Positions 9,790-20,773 of a stretch of 64,000 nt of DNA are shown piece after piece. The notes beneath the pieces are model-generated. The model saw only the letters and a program-made list of their open reading frames with translations. It searched no databases and was not told the origin of the DNA. Each line of letters begins with the position of its first letter. The first letter of the stretch is position 1. Where the stretch lies: positions 3,406,986-3,470,985 of the forward strand of contig NW_023504022.1 in NCBI RefSeq assembly GCF_014529535.1. Reading direction: 5' to 3'. The DNA comes from Bradysia coprophila. Its lineage: Eukaryota; Arthropoda; Insecta; Diptera; Sciaridae. A program made the position numbers and the translations under genes.

Positions 9790-9960
9790 ATCCGCTCATA
9801 TTGTTCTATATGACTCATGTTTGTTGATCATGCAAAATTGAAGATTGAACCTATGTTATAGTGGACTAGAGACTTTCAGTTGGCTTTTAGTAGCAAAAGA
9901 TTGTTGAATATAACACACTAGTATCTCTGCAGAGTATCTCTGTAACTCTAGCTACACATA
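9790..9960 (+). repeat. Segmental duplication, left copy, distal part
   Basis: ATGACTCATGTTTGTTGATC and GACTAGAGACTT..CAGTT match 29623-29650 and 29946-30025. The right copy has about 300 extra bases between these two blocks, beginning with a short inverted repeat (ATGTTACGTATCTG). Confidence 0.7.
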
Positions 9961-9967
9961 TAGACGC

Positions 9968-10053
9968 GAAAGAGATCTAGTTCAAAACTTTCTTTTGTTC
10001 TACTGTCAAAGTTGACGGAAGAACAAAAGAAAGTTTTGAACTAGATCTCTTTC
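9968..10053. repeat. Inverted repeat, 34-bp arms
   Basis: GAAAGAGATCTAGTTCAAAA at 9968 is mirrored at 10020-10053 across an 18-base loop. The arms are perfect, so it should form a stable hairpin. Likely a small fold-back element. Confidence 0.85.
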
Positions 10054-10130
10054 TCGTCGCTATTATTACAGGCTACAGGCTACAGTAATTTCGCCATAAA
10101 TTATGATTCATATGGATACGACGCGCTCGC

Positions 10131-10300
10131 CAATTCACGCTGTAAGTGTGACTAAAATTTGAATTTTAAGTGAACGATTCGATGAAAAAGTGAACCGAAA
10201 AATACATTCCAACGCTTCATTGTATGAAAGTGACGCTACGTTAGAAAGACCTCCGCACTTTCCATTTTGAATTTCGACCGCACTTGCGATGTGAATTCTC
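10131..10300 (+). mobile_element. MITE with CAATTCACGCCGTAAGTG termini, copy 1
   Basis: Left end CAATTCACGCTGTAAGTG and right end CGCACTTGCGATGTGAATT. The interior TTCGATGAAAAAGTGAACCG matches the copy at 15985-16116 in inverse orientation. Non-coding. Confidence 0.65.
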
Positions 10301-10523
10301 CCGTGAAAACCTTAGCGCAAAAGAGATGCGAGATTTTGCGAGATAAATGTTTGAAATTCTCTCACAAAATCGTTCATCTATTTTGCGCTAAGTTTTTTGT
10401 GTGTTGCAGGTTGTAACGCTCAAAAATGAGAGAGTCGCAAGAGGACTCATTCGTCCCGGTGTATGTTGAAAGGTTAATACTCGTTCGGCAAAGACGGTAT
10501 GAAACTAATCAGGCGCGAAAGGT
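10301..10523. other. Spacer between elements
   Basis: Contains a short imperfect inverted repeat around GCGCAAAAGAGATGCGAG and TTTTGCGCTAAG. No gene is recognised. Confidence 0.35.
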
Positions 10524-11090
10524 AGAGAAATGATAACAGATGACGCTGCACCGGCCCAGCCGGATAGAATGCGTATGACTGCACTCTTCATACAACGAGA
10601 CAAATGTTAAAATATGAACCAAAATGCTGAAAATTGGGTCGTCACACGTGTTTGATGATTTGTAAAATAATTAATTCTCGACTCGACGGATCGAAGTCAA
10701 ACAAAAGTGTAATTCTTTTTTCCCCTTGTCAAACTGAACTGAACGATGAAATTTTTTTCCTGATTGAATGAATATTACGGAAGATATCGATGTTTAAAAT
10801 TCGTCGCACAATTTCTGAAATTTCATACGATGATATTTCGGTCAATATGGATTCAGTTGGTAAAAAAAATATCTGAATGGTCAGTTTGACATGGAGAAAA
10901 AAAAGAATTACACTTTGTTTGGCTTGAATCTTTCAAGTCGAAAATAATTATTTATTTATTTATTATTTCATACATTATGACATAACCACATTTTTTTGAC
11001 ATCCGGGTCCATGGGCTTCAATTTTTTTTATGTCGTCATACGCATTCTATCCGATGAGGCGGATGCAACGCCCTCTGTTATCATTTCTCT
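10524..11090. mobile_element. Imperfect fold-back element, about 570 bp
   Basis: The outer arms are AGAGAAATGATAACAGA at 10524 and its mirror ending at 11090, continuing through the GGATAGAATGCGTATGAC motif. Inner arms around 10675-10750 and 10880-10945 are also complementary (TGTAATTCTTTTTTCCCC versus AGAAAAAAAAGAATTACA). The structure is a long diverged palindrome with a TTTA microsatellite. Non-coding. Confidence 0.7.
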
Positions 11091-11239
11091 GACGAAAAGC
11101 AATTAACAATTTTTCGAAAGCGATAAAGTACAACTCTTACGACTTGTGTTGATCTATATGTGATGTTACTCAAATTTTTATTATTTTGTTGTCATCACTT
11201 GATTTATAAAGCAACTAAGGAAATACTTAAACATACCCC

Positions 11240-11747
11240 CGGCGAAAATGAATGTTTCGAAAGTTCGAAATACACAAGGTTCTGAAAGAACAGGCTATTC
11301 TCGAACCACCTGGCTGTTGGAGACCGGATGGAAAAAAAACCAGACGGAATGAGCTTAGTTCCTTGGGCGAGAGGAAGGTCATTGTTGTGGGATTTTACCT
11401 GTAAGGACACTTTCGCACCGTCGTCATATCTAAATTATTCGTCTAAGCACGCCGGTTACGTCGCAAAAGTAGGGGAAAGGATTAAAATCAGCCATTATTC
11501 ACAACTGGCTAACCAGTTCATTTTCATTCCGGTTCCTACGGAGACGTCAGGGGTAATAGGAAAATTGGGCCTGGATTTAATCAAAAAAATCGGAAGTAAA
11601 ATCACCGATGCTACGAATGAAAAACGTTCGACGTCCTATTTAATTCAACGCATCAGCATCGCCATTCAAGAAGGAAACGTGGCATCAATTTTGGGCGAAA
11701 GATTTGAAGGAGGTGTTTTATCTTTAAACATTGTAAAAATGAAATAA
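11240..11747 (+). pseudogene. 3' fragment of a mobile-element-associated protein
   Basis: The readable part has KKPDGMSLVPWARGRSLLWD, then a TSGVIG motif and QRISIAIQEGNVASILG. These fit an unnamed family widespread in invertebrate genomes, where PDGxTLxPW..G..L.WD and QR.S.AIQ.GNA are conserved, usually as part of repeated RT-related reading frames. Just upstream, another frame encodes LEPPGCWRPDG, the expected preceding segment. The frame switch falls in the A-run at about 11332, so the copy is frameshifted. It ends in a normal stop at 11747. Function and element type are unresolved. Confidence 0.5.
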
Positions 11748-12212
11748 TGAAATACACTATACTATAATAACAGGCACAAATTTTGACAATTCAGACATGT
11801 TTCGTTAAACACACTCACTAAAAATAGACTGTTATGATCAGAGCGATAGAACCGAAGACTAGTTAATTATAACTTGCCTTGGGGTACTTGTCAAAATATT
11901 GCTTTCTCTTTCAACATGTTACGTTAAGAGCGAGAGGACCGAAGACCAGTCTATTACAAGTTATCTTGGGGTCCTTGTTAAAATATTTCTTTCTCTTTCA
12001 TCATAACACTCTATTGTATGAAAAGAAGACTCGTGATCAGCTCAGAAGTGTCTTAACCTGTTTTTTTCAGAACCTTGGAAATACGTAGTGCCACGAGACT
12101 GCGCATTCTGAACTTTCGAGACTTTAATTTTCACTCGGGACTCAATTGTCTAACTATGTTAAATTGACACAATAAACCTTTACGTCTACCACACAGACCA
12201 GACGAATCTAAC
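11748..12212. other. Intergenic, short local duplication
   Basis: Two diverged copies of a ~100-bp block occur near 11840-11925 and 11930-12010 (both with ACCGAAGAC, CTTGGGGT and TTTCTTTCTCTTTCA). No gene is recognised. The 3' flank of the ionotropic receptor lies here. Confidence 0.4.
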
Positions 12213-15200
12213 TCAACGAATCGTGAAAACAAAAATTTCCACGACAAAACAAATTATTGCCATTCCCATTCCCATTAAATACACTATAAATACATCAATA
12301 GTCGTTTCCATTGTCAGCACAATGACATCCCTATTCAGTGGTAAGTTACGCTTTGTCGCGAAAACTGCATCATTTAAATCATTTATCCACTCCAACTGCT
12401 TGTAATATATTCCATTATCCATTAATTGTAGAATAAATCGGTTCACGTATTGTGTAAGTGGTGAATTTTTCGGAACCCGATATGCTGCAGGTGTACAATC
12501 TACATAAATTGAAAATTTTTGGTTATAAGCAAAAAAAAAGAGTTGTGTGCAGCATTTCTTTGTGTGATTGATGTGTAATATACGATTATTGTCACTTAGC
12601 GGAAAGTATAGAATAACCATTCAGTGTGCGATATACACCACTAAGAGCGAACGAAGTGAGAATGGTTGTTCGAGACTCAGCTGAGTGACAATTAGTATGT
12701 TGTGTTACTCGCTCTGCTCCGCTCGTAAGGAAAACTTGGGTCTAGTGCTGAAAAAATCAACATTACAATACTTGTAACACAACATACGATTTTCGACCCT
12801 TTATACAACCTGAAGTGTAAACACTGACCCATTCCTCTAACGAGTAACGAGGAAAAAAAATAGATTTTCTGTACGCGCCCTAAGAAAAAACTGCGATACT
12901 TACGAATTTTCTGCTTCATTAGACGAACCCTACGTCTGGAACCTGTTGGAGTTGCAGAATTCGCAATCATTGCAATGTAGTCTGCTTTGGCTTCAAAATA
13001 GATGTAAGCAAAATCGAACTTTTGCTCGTTTACCAGATAGCTCTCTATATCGTTTGCAGTCTTAAAATTTACTTTCGATCGAAGTGTTGGTCTACAAAAA
13101 TTGATCGTCGATTACGAAAATATCGAAAATTGAACGCAATGTCCATTTTACCCAATGTATTGCCAAATTTCCTGATATTTCAGATAATCGGGGGCGTAGA
13201 TCGTTAATTTTGACTTGACTAAGTCATCGATCGTGTTGATCTCATTATTATCGACAGCAATTAAATTTTTGAAAACAATCGCCGACAATGCGGTCGTAGC
13301 AAATACGGAAAATGCCCGAAGATTTATATCCCATGCAACTTTCATCCGGTTGTCATTCAAAATTGGACTTTGATTGAAGAAGACCCCAAACGTATGGAAA
13401 GAAATCACAAATAAATTATTACTAACATCTTTCTGTAGAAACAGACGCCATAGAATAAATAGCAGCAGCGTAACACCGATACCAATTGTGTTAGGATTTA
13501 CCACTACTTTTCGGAGAAAATCATTGGTATGATGCTGATGAGGGACAATAGCTGTAAGACAGTCAATGTCATGATGAAATAGAGGTTCTGTTGACACATT
13601 TATTCTTTTCGAAAATTGTTTGCCCTGATCTGGAAATGAAGTCATCTGGAGATCGAAAACACTGTTTAAACTGAAAGTAAAAATTAATTCTTGCAGCACG
13701 ATTCTGTTAAGATATTTTAACGTGTAGGCAATCTAATCGGTACGTTGAATCTACATCACTGCCATCTAGATTGGTCATAACAGGCTACCGTCATTACAGG
13801 CGGTATTATCAGTTAAATTGGTAGATTCGTCATTAAGTCTGTAATCGCACTCGAAAAAAGACCATCCCTAATGTCTTTTTAATCTATTCGATAGTTCTGG
13901 AAACTATCTTCACACGCGCTAATGTCGATGACGCGTTTATTATTGTCTGTCTAAGATGGCATCGCCGCCATTTTGTTACGAGATCGCAGCAAATAAAACG
14001 TTCTAAATTCTCTAAAAACTTCACTACACACGCCCGTTTGGGAAATACTGTTCTTCTCTCAACGGCACAAAAACTCAAATTTGAGCTCGCTTCAGTCTTA
14101 CTGTGGATTTACATAGCAACGTAAAAGTGACAGATGCAAAAATTTTCTCATACGGCAACTCGAAATTTCATTCATAATTTTAATTTTATGAATGAAATTT
14201 CGGGTTGCAGTATTTAAAAAACATTGCATCTGTCACTTTTACGTTGCTATGTAAATCCACGGTTACTTTAGTTGAATTCTGTCTCCGTTTAGCTCTCCAT
14301 TTACGTGACGTTTCTATTATTTAGATGACTTTTGCATAGCCCAACTGCCGTCAGCATTTAAGAGCATACAAGGGCTTAGCTTTGGACTAAAACTAAAAAT
14401 ATATTGAAAACAAAATGGCCGCCGTGATAGAAAAAATTTGTTTTTCGTTAATTTCTTGAAAATAAAAACTTATTCCGAAAGATTGGAAACATATTTGCCT
14501 TGAAGTATAGGTTTGTTCCAAATAACTGTAGACCCAAACTTTGACAACACGAACGACAACGATTTCATCCACAGAGATGAACATAGCCTAAACGTCGTTA
14601 AAATTTCGTTAACATTTTCGTCAACCTGAAAGTTGAGGTTAAGTTGCCTTCTGTGAATGAAATTTGACACAAATGCCCTTGGAACAAACCTATAATTATT
14701 GAGAAAAATATTCGTGAAATTGAAGTAATTTTATAAACTTGAAAATACATTTTTGTTAAGTAAGGTTGAAATTAACCGTCCCCTTTTGGTTGTAGTCGAT
14801 CTCTATCTCTTGCATCCTGAGAATTATGTACCTAAATATGCACACTCGCAATTTTGGTTCTCGCCCGAAGCTAAACCCTTAACGGAGCTGATAGATTTCA
14901 CTCTATTGTAAAATTTCAGAGAGATGCTAATATGACGACTGGGTCGCTTCGACGGATAGAGGGAATATGTCGAATGATTTTGAAATTGGTTGAGAGAAAA
15001 TGTATTGAATTCTCTCTCAAAAACCCAACTGTGATGTCATTCTACATATTCCCTCTATCCGTCGAAACGACCCAGTCGTCATATTAGCATCTCTCTGTAA
15101 AATTTGGTTAAATTTATCGATCGTTAAATTTATTGTAACTCCGACTCCGACGACACTACTTTTTCTTTTCCATCGGATAAATTTAACTGACAGTTGCTAA

Positions 15201-18200
15201 ATTTCTGATAGAAATAGGTTTGTTCCAAGGCCATAGAGTGTTCCATTTCGGAGATGGTTCAAGTTTGTCCCACGGCATCTTCATATAAAAAATACCGAAA
15301 GTGAACACGTAACTCATTTTTTGTATGCGATGTCCCACGGCATAAAAGTGAACTATATCCGAAATGGAACGCCCTATACGAATCGTCAAATTTCATCGTG
15401 TTTACAGTTACTTGGAACAAACCTATTGTTTTAATTCAAACTGTCATGTAAAAGGCTGGAAAGCAGAAGCAAAACGGCTGGAAAGCGGATGCAAAATGGC
15501 TGAAAAAGGGATGACTGTGAATTCAACTGTATGGTAGTCGACGGCCGGTTGCTTAACATGTTAAAGCACAACTCAGAAGAGACCAACATTAAGACGAATC
15601 GACACAACGCTAAATTGTAGCCTAAGTTTGTGCGAAAAAATCATATATTTTCGGTGATAACTTCGTTTCCGCGTCCTTTCTGGAAAAAGTGGGACCATCG
15701 TTTCGTGTCAAAAAGTGTTGACTTTGAGTAACAAAACTCAGAGTTTGTACCGATTTTCATGAACTATTGCGTTGAACCACCAGAAACATTTATTATTTTT
15801 ACTCAAGGCAAACTCAAGTGTAACACAAAACGATGGTCTCATTTTTTCCAGAAAGGACACGGATACGAAGTTATCATCGAAAATATATCTTTGTTGCGCA
15901 CAATTTAGCGTTGCGTTGTGTCGATTCGTCTTAAGTAAGAAATCGGGCTTAACGTGAGTCAAGCGTTATGTTGAGTTTACATCGCAATTCACGCCGTAAG
16001 TGCGGTCGAAATTCAAAATGGAAATTGCGGAATTGTTGAAATGTATTTTTCGGTTCACTTTTTCATCGAATCATTCACTTAAAATTCAAATTTCAGGCAC
16101 ACTAACGGCGTGAATGCATAATGCCATCAAGTAACATGTCACTTTTATTACAGATGTCGGCTGCTAAAATTTCGTCGATTTGAAATCAAAATTTGTGGAC
16201 TGACTGACTGAAAATTTGTATTTTTGCTTTCAACGACCGGTTGCCTTTCATTTTAAAGTACTAAACAAAAGAGACCATGACCAGATAGTAGATAGTCTAC
16301 TGATACAAGGGCAATTCAGGTGTCTCGCTTTCCGCTCGCACACCAAACTTATGTAATAGGTTATTTATCTCCTGCAAGCTGATATTTCATACATTACGCG
16401 TTTCTGCATATAAACACAAACACATACATAACCACAGCCTATACGATTGGATAATTCACACATAACCCACCTAGGGTAAATTTACTTTCCATCTACATAT
16501 TTGAAAAAAAAAATCGCCGAACAGCGGGAGCGAACACGGGACCAGCAGCATATCAACCAAACATGCTGACCACTACGCCAACAAATCACATAACGAGATG
16601 CAATTGGTGTCGGTAGTGGTTCGTTAGTCACTTCTACATCGATCAAATAATCAGAGTAGTCGGAATGATGTGATTTGAACGAAATATTGAGGTGGATAGT
16701 ATAAGTAAATAAAGGATTCTCTGTATGATGTTTTTAGCCCCGTACGAAGTACAAAGGGGCTTATAGGATTACGATGCCGTGTGTAATTGATGGAATTCGA
16801 AGCAGACGGTAGGGGCAAAGTGTTTGCCTATGTTCATAGATGACGAATCTGCAATAAAAATTTTGTCTGTCACGTCGATATCTTGAGTAAATCAAATCCG
16901 ATTTCAAAAATTTTTTAAGATAGTCGAAATAGTGAGGCTTAGTTCGAAGATGGGCATATTCGGGTCGGCCCTTCGTGAGTTAGGGCCACCTAAGTGATTT
17001 AAGGTCTTTTGGTGATATTTATGGCAAAATAAACGAAATGTAAATGACACGGTTAGGGCCTTAGAAGTGAAATGCTACTAGGGCCCTATGCATATTTTAC
17101 ATACAACTCGAGTAAATTTCATCCGTTTTTCGTAATTTTTGTTTCATTTGGAAGGTAATCAAAGGCCGAATAGAATGTTGTTGAAAAAAAATTAAATTTG
17201 GGTCCTTGGACTAAGGCCACTACTAGGGCCCTATGTGTATTTTACATATAACTCGAGCAAATTTCATCCGTTTTTCGTAATTTTTGTTTCATTTGGAAGG
17301 TAATCAAAGGCCGAATAGAATGTAGTTGAAAAAAAAATTAAATTTGGGTCCTCGGACTGAGGACTGAGGAAAGGAACGTCGTACGGGGCTTCGTAATTGC
17401 GCTATGCGCAATTTCTAAGATGTACACGTTTCATAATAATTTTACTTTAACTACATTAACCGGCGCAATAGGCTTACGGTCAAAGTATAGGGTGACAGAC
17501 GCACTAGGGTCACGTACGCAATAGATATACGGGTTTGTACGGGGCTCAGTCGCAGCAAACGCTCCGACTGTTCTGATGGCTCGTTTTTTTGTTGTGAATG
17601 TGTTTTAAAACAACATGCTTAATTAATTAATTTTAAATCCAAATTTTTGTGGTTATTTCGCTAATGTATGAAATATCAGCTTGCAGGAGACAAAACATTG
17701 TTCTACCTTGGTGTTTATTTCTCGAATCACTTCTTATGTACAATTGTATATACACTCGCTGGCGCTCGTTATATACAATTGTACATACGAAGTTATTCTC
17801 GAAATATACACCAAGGTAGAAAATGTACTATTGCATGGTCTATGGGCCTCAATTCTCATATGTTCGTACCTTTAAGAACGCGTAAGTGGCCAGTTCTTAT
17901 AATGCCATAAATGGGTTTTTAGCCCCGTACGAAGTACTGGGGGCTTATAAGATTAATATGCCGTTTGTAACACGTCGAATTGGAAGCAGACAGTAAGGGC
18001 AAAGCATTTGGTTATGTTCATAGATAACGAATCCGCAATAAAAAAAATGTCCGTCCGTCCGTCCGTCCGTCCGTCCGTCCGTCCGTCCGTCCGTCCGTCC
18101 GTGACCCCTCTAGCTTGAGCAAATCTCAACCTTTTTTCAAAATTCTTTTTTTCCCCGATTGGTATCGACAAAAGTAAGGTCAAGTTCGAAAATGGGCATG

Positions 18201-20401
18201 TTAGGGTCGGCCCTTCCAGAGCTAGGGCCCTATAGGTGTTTTTCAGTCTTTCGACGATATCTACCGAAATACGCACGCAATAGCTGCTTGTGATATATCA
18301 AATGAAAGGTATTGACGAGTAGAACAAAGTTGCTGAACATTGTTTTTGGGTAAGATGCAACGCGGGCTTGTTGGGAGGGCTCAAAGGTCGTTACTCGGCC
18401 CTAAGTGTTTTTTGCACATAAATCGAGTAAATCTCATCCGATTTTGCTAGATTTAGTTTTTTATAGAAGGTAATTGAATACCGCAAAGAACGTGGCGAAA
18501 AAAGTTTCAAATTTGGGCCCTTGGACTAAGGCCGCTACTCGGCCCTAAGTGTTTTTTGCACATAAATCGAGTAAATTTCATCCGATTTTGCTAGTTTTTG
18601 TTTCATTTGAGAGATAATTGAATGCCGAATAGAATGATGGCAAAAAAAGTTTCAAATTTGGGCCCTTGCGCTAAGGCCGCTACTCGGCCCTAAGTGTTTT
18701 TTGCACATAAATCGAGTAAATCTCATCCGATTTTGCTAGTTTTAGTTTTTTATGGAAGGTAATTGAATACCGAAAAGAACGTGGCAAAAAAAGTTTCAAA
18801 TTAGGGCCCTTGGACTAAGGCCGCTACTCGGCCCTAAGTGTTTTTTGCACACAAATCGAGTAAATCTCATCCGATTTTGCTAGATTTAGTTTTTTATGGA
18901 AGGTAATTGAATACCGCAAAGAACGTGGCGAAAAAAGTTTCAAATTTGGGCCCTTGGACTAAGGCCGCTACTCGGCCCTAAGTGTTTTTTGCATATAAAT
19001 CGAGTAAATCTCATCCGATTTTGCTAGTTTTAGTTTTTTATGGAAGGTAATTGAATACCGAAAAGAACGTGGCGAAAAAAGTTTCAAATTTGGGCCCTTG
19101 GACTAAGGCCGCTACTCGGCCCTAAGTGTTTTTTGCACATAAATCGAGTAAATCTCAACCGATTTTGCTAGTTTTTGTTTCATTTGAGAGGTAATTGAAT
19201 ACCCAATGGAAAGTTGGCAAAAAATTTTGGGTTTCTAAAATAATGTCGTAAATTGTTGGTTTTATTTGAAAGGTACTTCGTACGGGCTTTCGTAATTGCG
19301 CTGTGCGCAATTTTAAAAATGAACAGTTTCAGTAAATTTGACAATGCCTAACTTGACTTGCATTTTGGTAACAGACGCATTAGAGGGTTGTAGACGTATT
19401 AGGGTTCCGGGCTTATTAGGGCTACGGACGTATTATGGTTGCGGACGAAATAGGATTACGGGTTGTACGGGGCTAAGTCGCAGCAAACGCTCCGACTGTT
19501 CTGATGCCTTGTTTTTTTTGATTTTATACACTCATCTGTCAAGTTACGCACTCATGAAAATCGAAGCCCTGCTATTATATTACTTAAAAACATCAAAAAA
19601 TGCATTCAATTACTTGTGGTTAAAAATCGTTATTACGTTCTTCGTCAAAACTGCAGAATGGAATTGTTGGTAACGCAGCCGAAGCGATAATTTTGAACGG
19701 TTCAGCCAATCTTGATAATTTGGATGCTTGATTGCGACACTTGACGAAAACGTTGGTTTAACATTAAGCCATTTTACCAATAGTTCGACGATGACACCAT
19801 CAGGGCCAATCATGCAATAATCGTTATCGATTCGGGTCAATTCACTTTTTGGTGCATTAAATTGGGTAAAAATGGTTAAATTTGTTCCACGTACGCCTTC
19901 GATTGAAAAGAAAGATCTGAGAAATTGATTCATCAAGGCGAGACTAACGTTCGCCAGACTAAATTTGTTAAATTTCGTCGCAACAAAGTTATTCAAGGTG
20001 TACAGATGGAAATTTGTCAACACAATCACTTTAGAACTTATTTTCAACCACGAAGTCTGTGTATCGTTCATGCCATCATTTTGCCAAATTGGCCAAATTA
20101 CCGTAGTCCCATACAGAGTACTTGCAAGCAAGCATTTCTGCACGTTTTTCAAATCGTTCACTAGAACGATATTCAAGATCGGCTCGTCATAACGCCTGTT
20201 GTTCGTATTAATGGCACTAATATTCATATGTTGAACTGGCATCAAATAATCACTGGCAATGCGAATGATTTCATTAAAAAGTTCATTTTTTGAACAGTTA
20301 CTGTAAAAGTTCACCGTTCGATAGTTTTGCTGAATGAAAATTAGTTGGAAAATCGAAACAATTGTTGAATTGCCGTGGACCTGCAGCTGCAGTGAGTTCA
20401 T
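12213..20401 (-). CDS. Ionotropic receptor (variant iGluR), 4 exons, 593 aa
   Basis: Exons in coding order: 20401-19614, 13670-13152, 13091-12904, 12499-12213. All junctions are GT/AG and the phases (2, 2, 1) join to 594 codons with no stop. The N-terminal exon holds an extracellular region and the S1 half of the ligand-binding domain (MIGPDGVIVELLVKWLN). Exon 2 carries the rest of S1, transmembrane M1 (IGIGVTLLLFILW), the pore and M2/M3 (FATTALSAIVFKNLI). Exons 3-4 carry S2 and the last membrane span (IVYLMGMGMAIICFVVEIFV). This is the insect chemosensory IR architecture, a cation channel on sensory neuron membranes; the ligand cannot be predicted. The N-terminus lacks a clear signal peptide, although an in-frame TGA lies just upstream, so an extra 5' exon is possible. 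Intron 1 (13671-19613) is packed with mobile elements. Confidence 0.8.
14102..14261. mobile_element. Fold-back MITE in IR intron 1
   Basis: Arms of about 37 bp (TGTGGATTTACATAGCAACG, then GTAAAAGTGACAGATGCA) at 14102 and 14225-14261. An inner palindrome around ATGAATGAAATTTCG closes the middle. Non-coding. Confidence 0.8.
14507..14693 (+). mobile_element. MITE, TAGGTTTGTTCCAAG family
   Basis: ATAGGTTTGTTCCAAATAAC at the left and CTTGGAACAAACCTAT at the right. The interior shares GATTTCATCCACAGAG and GAAATTTGACA with the copy at 4915-5066. Confidence 0.75.
14909..15105. mobile_element. hAT-like MITE with 8-bp target duplication
   Basis: Terminal inverted repeats of 54 bp with one mismatch begin CAGAGAGATGCTAATATGAC at 14917 and end at 15097. 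They are flanked by the perfect direct repeat TAAAATTT (14909-14916 and 15098-15105). An 8-bp duplication with CAG-starting termini is the signature of hAT-superfamily transposition. Only about 70 bp lie between the repeats, so it is non-autonomous. The near-identical arms suggest a fairly recent insertion. Confidence 0.9.
15214..15426. mobile_element. MITE, TAGGTTTGTTCCAAG family, with nested palindrome
   Basis: ATAGGTTTGTTCCAAGG at 15214 and GTTTACAGTTACTTGGAACA near the right end, closing at 15426. An inner inverted pair (TGTTCCATTTCGGA versus TCCGAAATGGAAC) suggests nesting or an internal rearrangement. Confidence 0.75.
15591..15932. mobile_element. Fold-back element, about 340 bp
   Basis: Left arm from AAGACGAATCGACACAACGC. 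The right arm ends GTCGATTCGTCTT at 15932. Arms of about 140 bp match with scattered differences, including a shared block with GGACAC/GCGTCC and TCATCGAAAATATAT. Non-coding. Confidence 0.8.
15985..16116 (-). mobile_element. MITE with CAATTCACGCCGTAAGTG termini, copy 2
   Basis: CAATTCACGCCGTAAGTG at 15985 and CACTAACGGCGTGAATG at about 16115. The interior matches 10131-10300 in the other orientation (CGGTTCACTTTTTCATCGAA). Confidence 0.7.
16513..16583 (-). mobile_element. tRNA-derived SINE head or tRNA-like relic
   Basis: On the minus strand, TTGGCGTAGTGGTCAGCATG fits a tRNA D-arm / box A (TRGCNNAGYNGG). TGTTCGCTCCCGC, about 30 bases later, resembles the T-arm / box B. A T-run follows immediately. 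The acceptor stem does not pair, so it is not an intact tRNA gene. A SINE head or decayed tRNA is the better reading. Confidence 0.45.
16731..17587 (+). mobile_element. CCGT-family element, copy A
   Basis: Starts TTTTTAGCCCCGTACGAAGT and ends with GTACGGGGCTCAGTCGCAGC followed by AAACGCTCCGACTGTTCTGA. Inside are two 145-bp modules beginning TACTAGGGCCCTATG (17076 and 17221). It shares both ends with copy B and lies in IR intron 1. No convincing protein is encoded. Confidence 0.75.
17695..17826. repeat. Fold-back repeat
   Basis: ACATTGTTCTACCTTGGTGT at 17695 pairs with ACACCAAGGTAGAAAATGT ending at 17826. A central pair (TGTACAATTGTATATAC versus TATATACAATTGTACA) closes the hairpin. Confidence 0.75.
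17916..19508 (+). mobile_element. CCGT-family element, copy B, with six 144-bp modules
   Basis: Starts TTTTTAGCCCCGTACGAAGT and ends GTACGGGGCTAAGTCGCAGC..TGTTCTGATG, like copy A. After a (CCGT)13 run at 18049-18102 come six modules with CTCGGCCCTAAGTGTTTTTT at 18394, 18538, 18683, 18827, 18971 and 19115 (period 144-145). The element ends only about 106 bp from the splice donor of IR exon 1. The reverse-strand frame with TDGR repeats is a by-product of the CCGT run. Confidence 0.85.
18049..18102. repeat. (CCGT)n microsatellite
   Basis: About 13 perfect copies of CCGT inside CCGT-family copy B. Confidence 0.95.
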
Positions 20402-20637
20402 ATTTTCGACTCAAATACTGATTGTACAATGGGTCTTGAACAGACATTGTTTTAGAGTCATTAGATAGTAGTGTTTGATGATACTGTTCGCTCGCTATAT
20501 AATTTAAAATCCCTTAAGTCAACTTTGTTATTATGAATGTATGACCCACCAGTGGCGTTGTGAAGCTCAGTCCTGATATTCATTCAATTTACTTGGAGTA
20601 TCATTGGCTATGCTTATACCAATGAACGTCAACAGAA
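20402..20637. promoter_or_regulatory. Upstream region of the IR gene
   Basis: The likely promoter side of the minus-strand ionotropic receptor. I see no clear TATA box or other named site. Confidence 0.3.
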
Positions 20638-20773
20638 GGTATGGTCGAATGTCAAACTATGTATGGAGAGGAGGACATAGCGATTTCATATAAACAAACT
20701 CACCTCTCATGGGAGGTGAGTCTGTTTATATGAAATCGCCATGTCCTCCGGTTTGTATGGAACAGACCATACC
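20638..20773. mobile_element. Palindromic MITE
   Basis: GGACATAGCGATTTCATATA and the following AACAAACTCACCTC are mirrored around a CATG centre near 20710. The outer ends carry GTATGG/CCATAC. A half copy lies at 37791-37855 (CGGAGGACATG..AGCGATTTCATTT). Confidence 0.8.

Larger units (their letters stand above)
16368..17690. repeat. Inverted repeats flanking a 1.3-kb composite
   Basis: TCTCCTGCAAGCTGATATTT, continuing CATACATTA, at 16368 is mirrored at 17660-17690 (TAATGTATGAAATATCAGC). Between them lie a tRNA-like SINE head and a complete CCGT-family element. These could be the true termini of an element that received later insertions. Confidence 0.55.

Noticed and set aside
16513..16583. 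Functional tRNA gene
   Set aside because: Box A and box B resemble a tRNA, but the acceptor stem does not pair and the anticodon arm is poor. A SINE head or relic fits better.
17953..18276. Open frame with TDGR repeats
   Set aside because: Produced by the (CCGT)13 microsatellite inside a mobile element.
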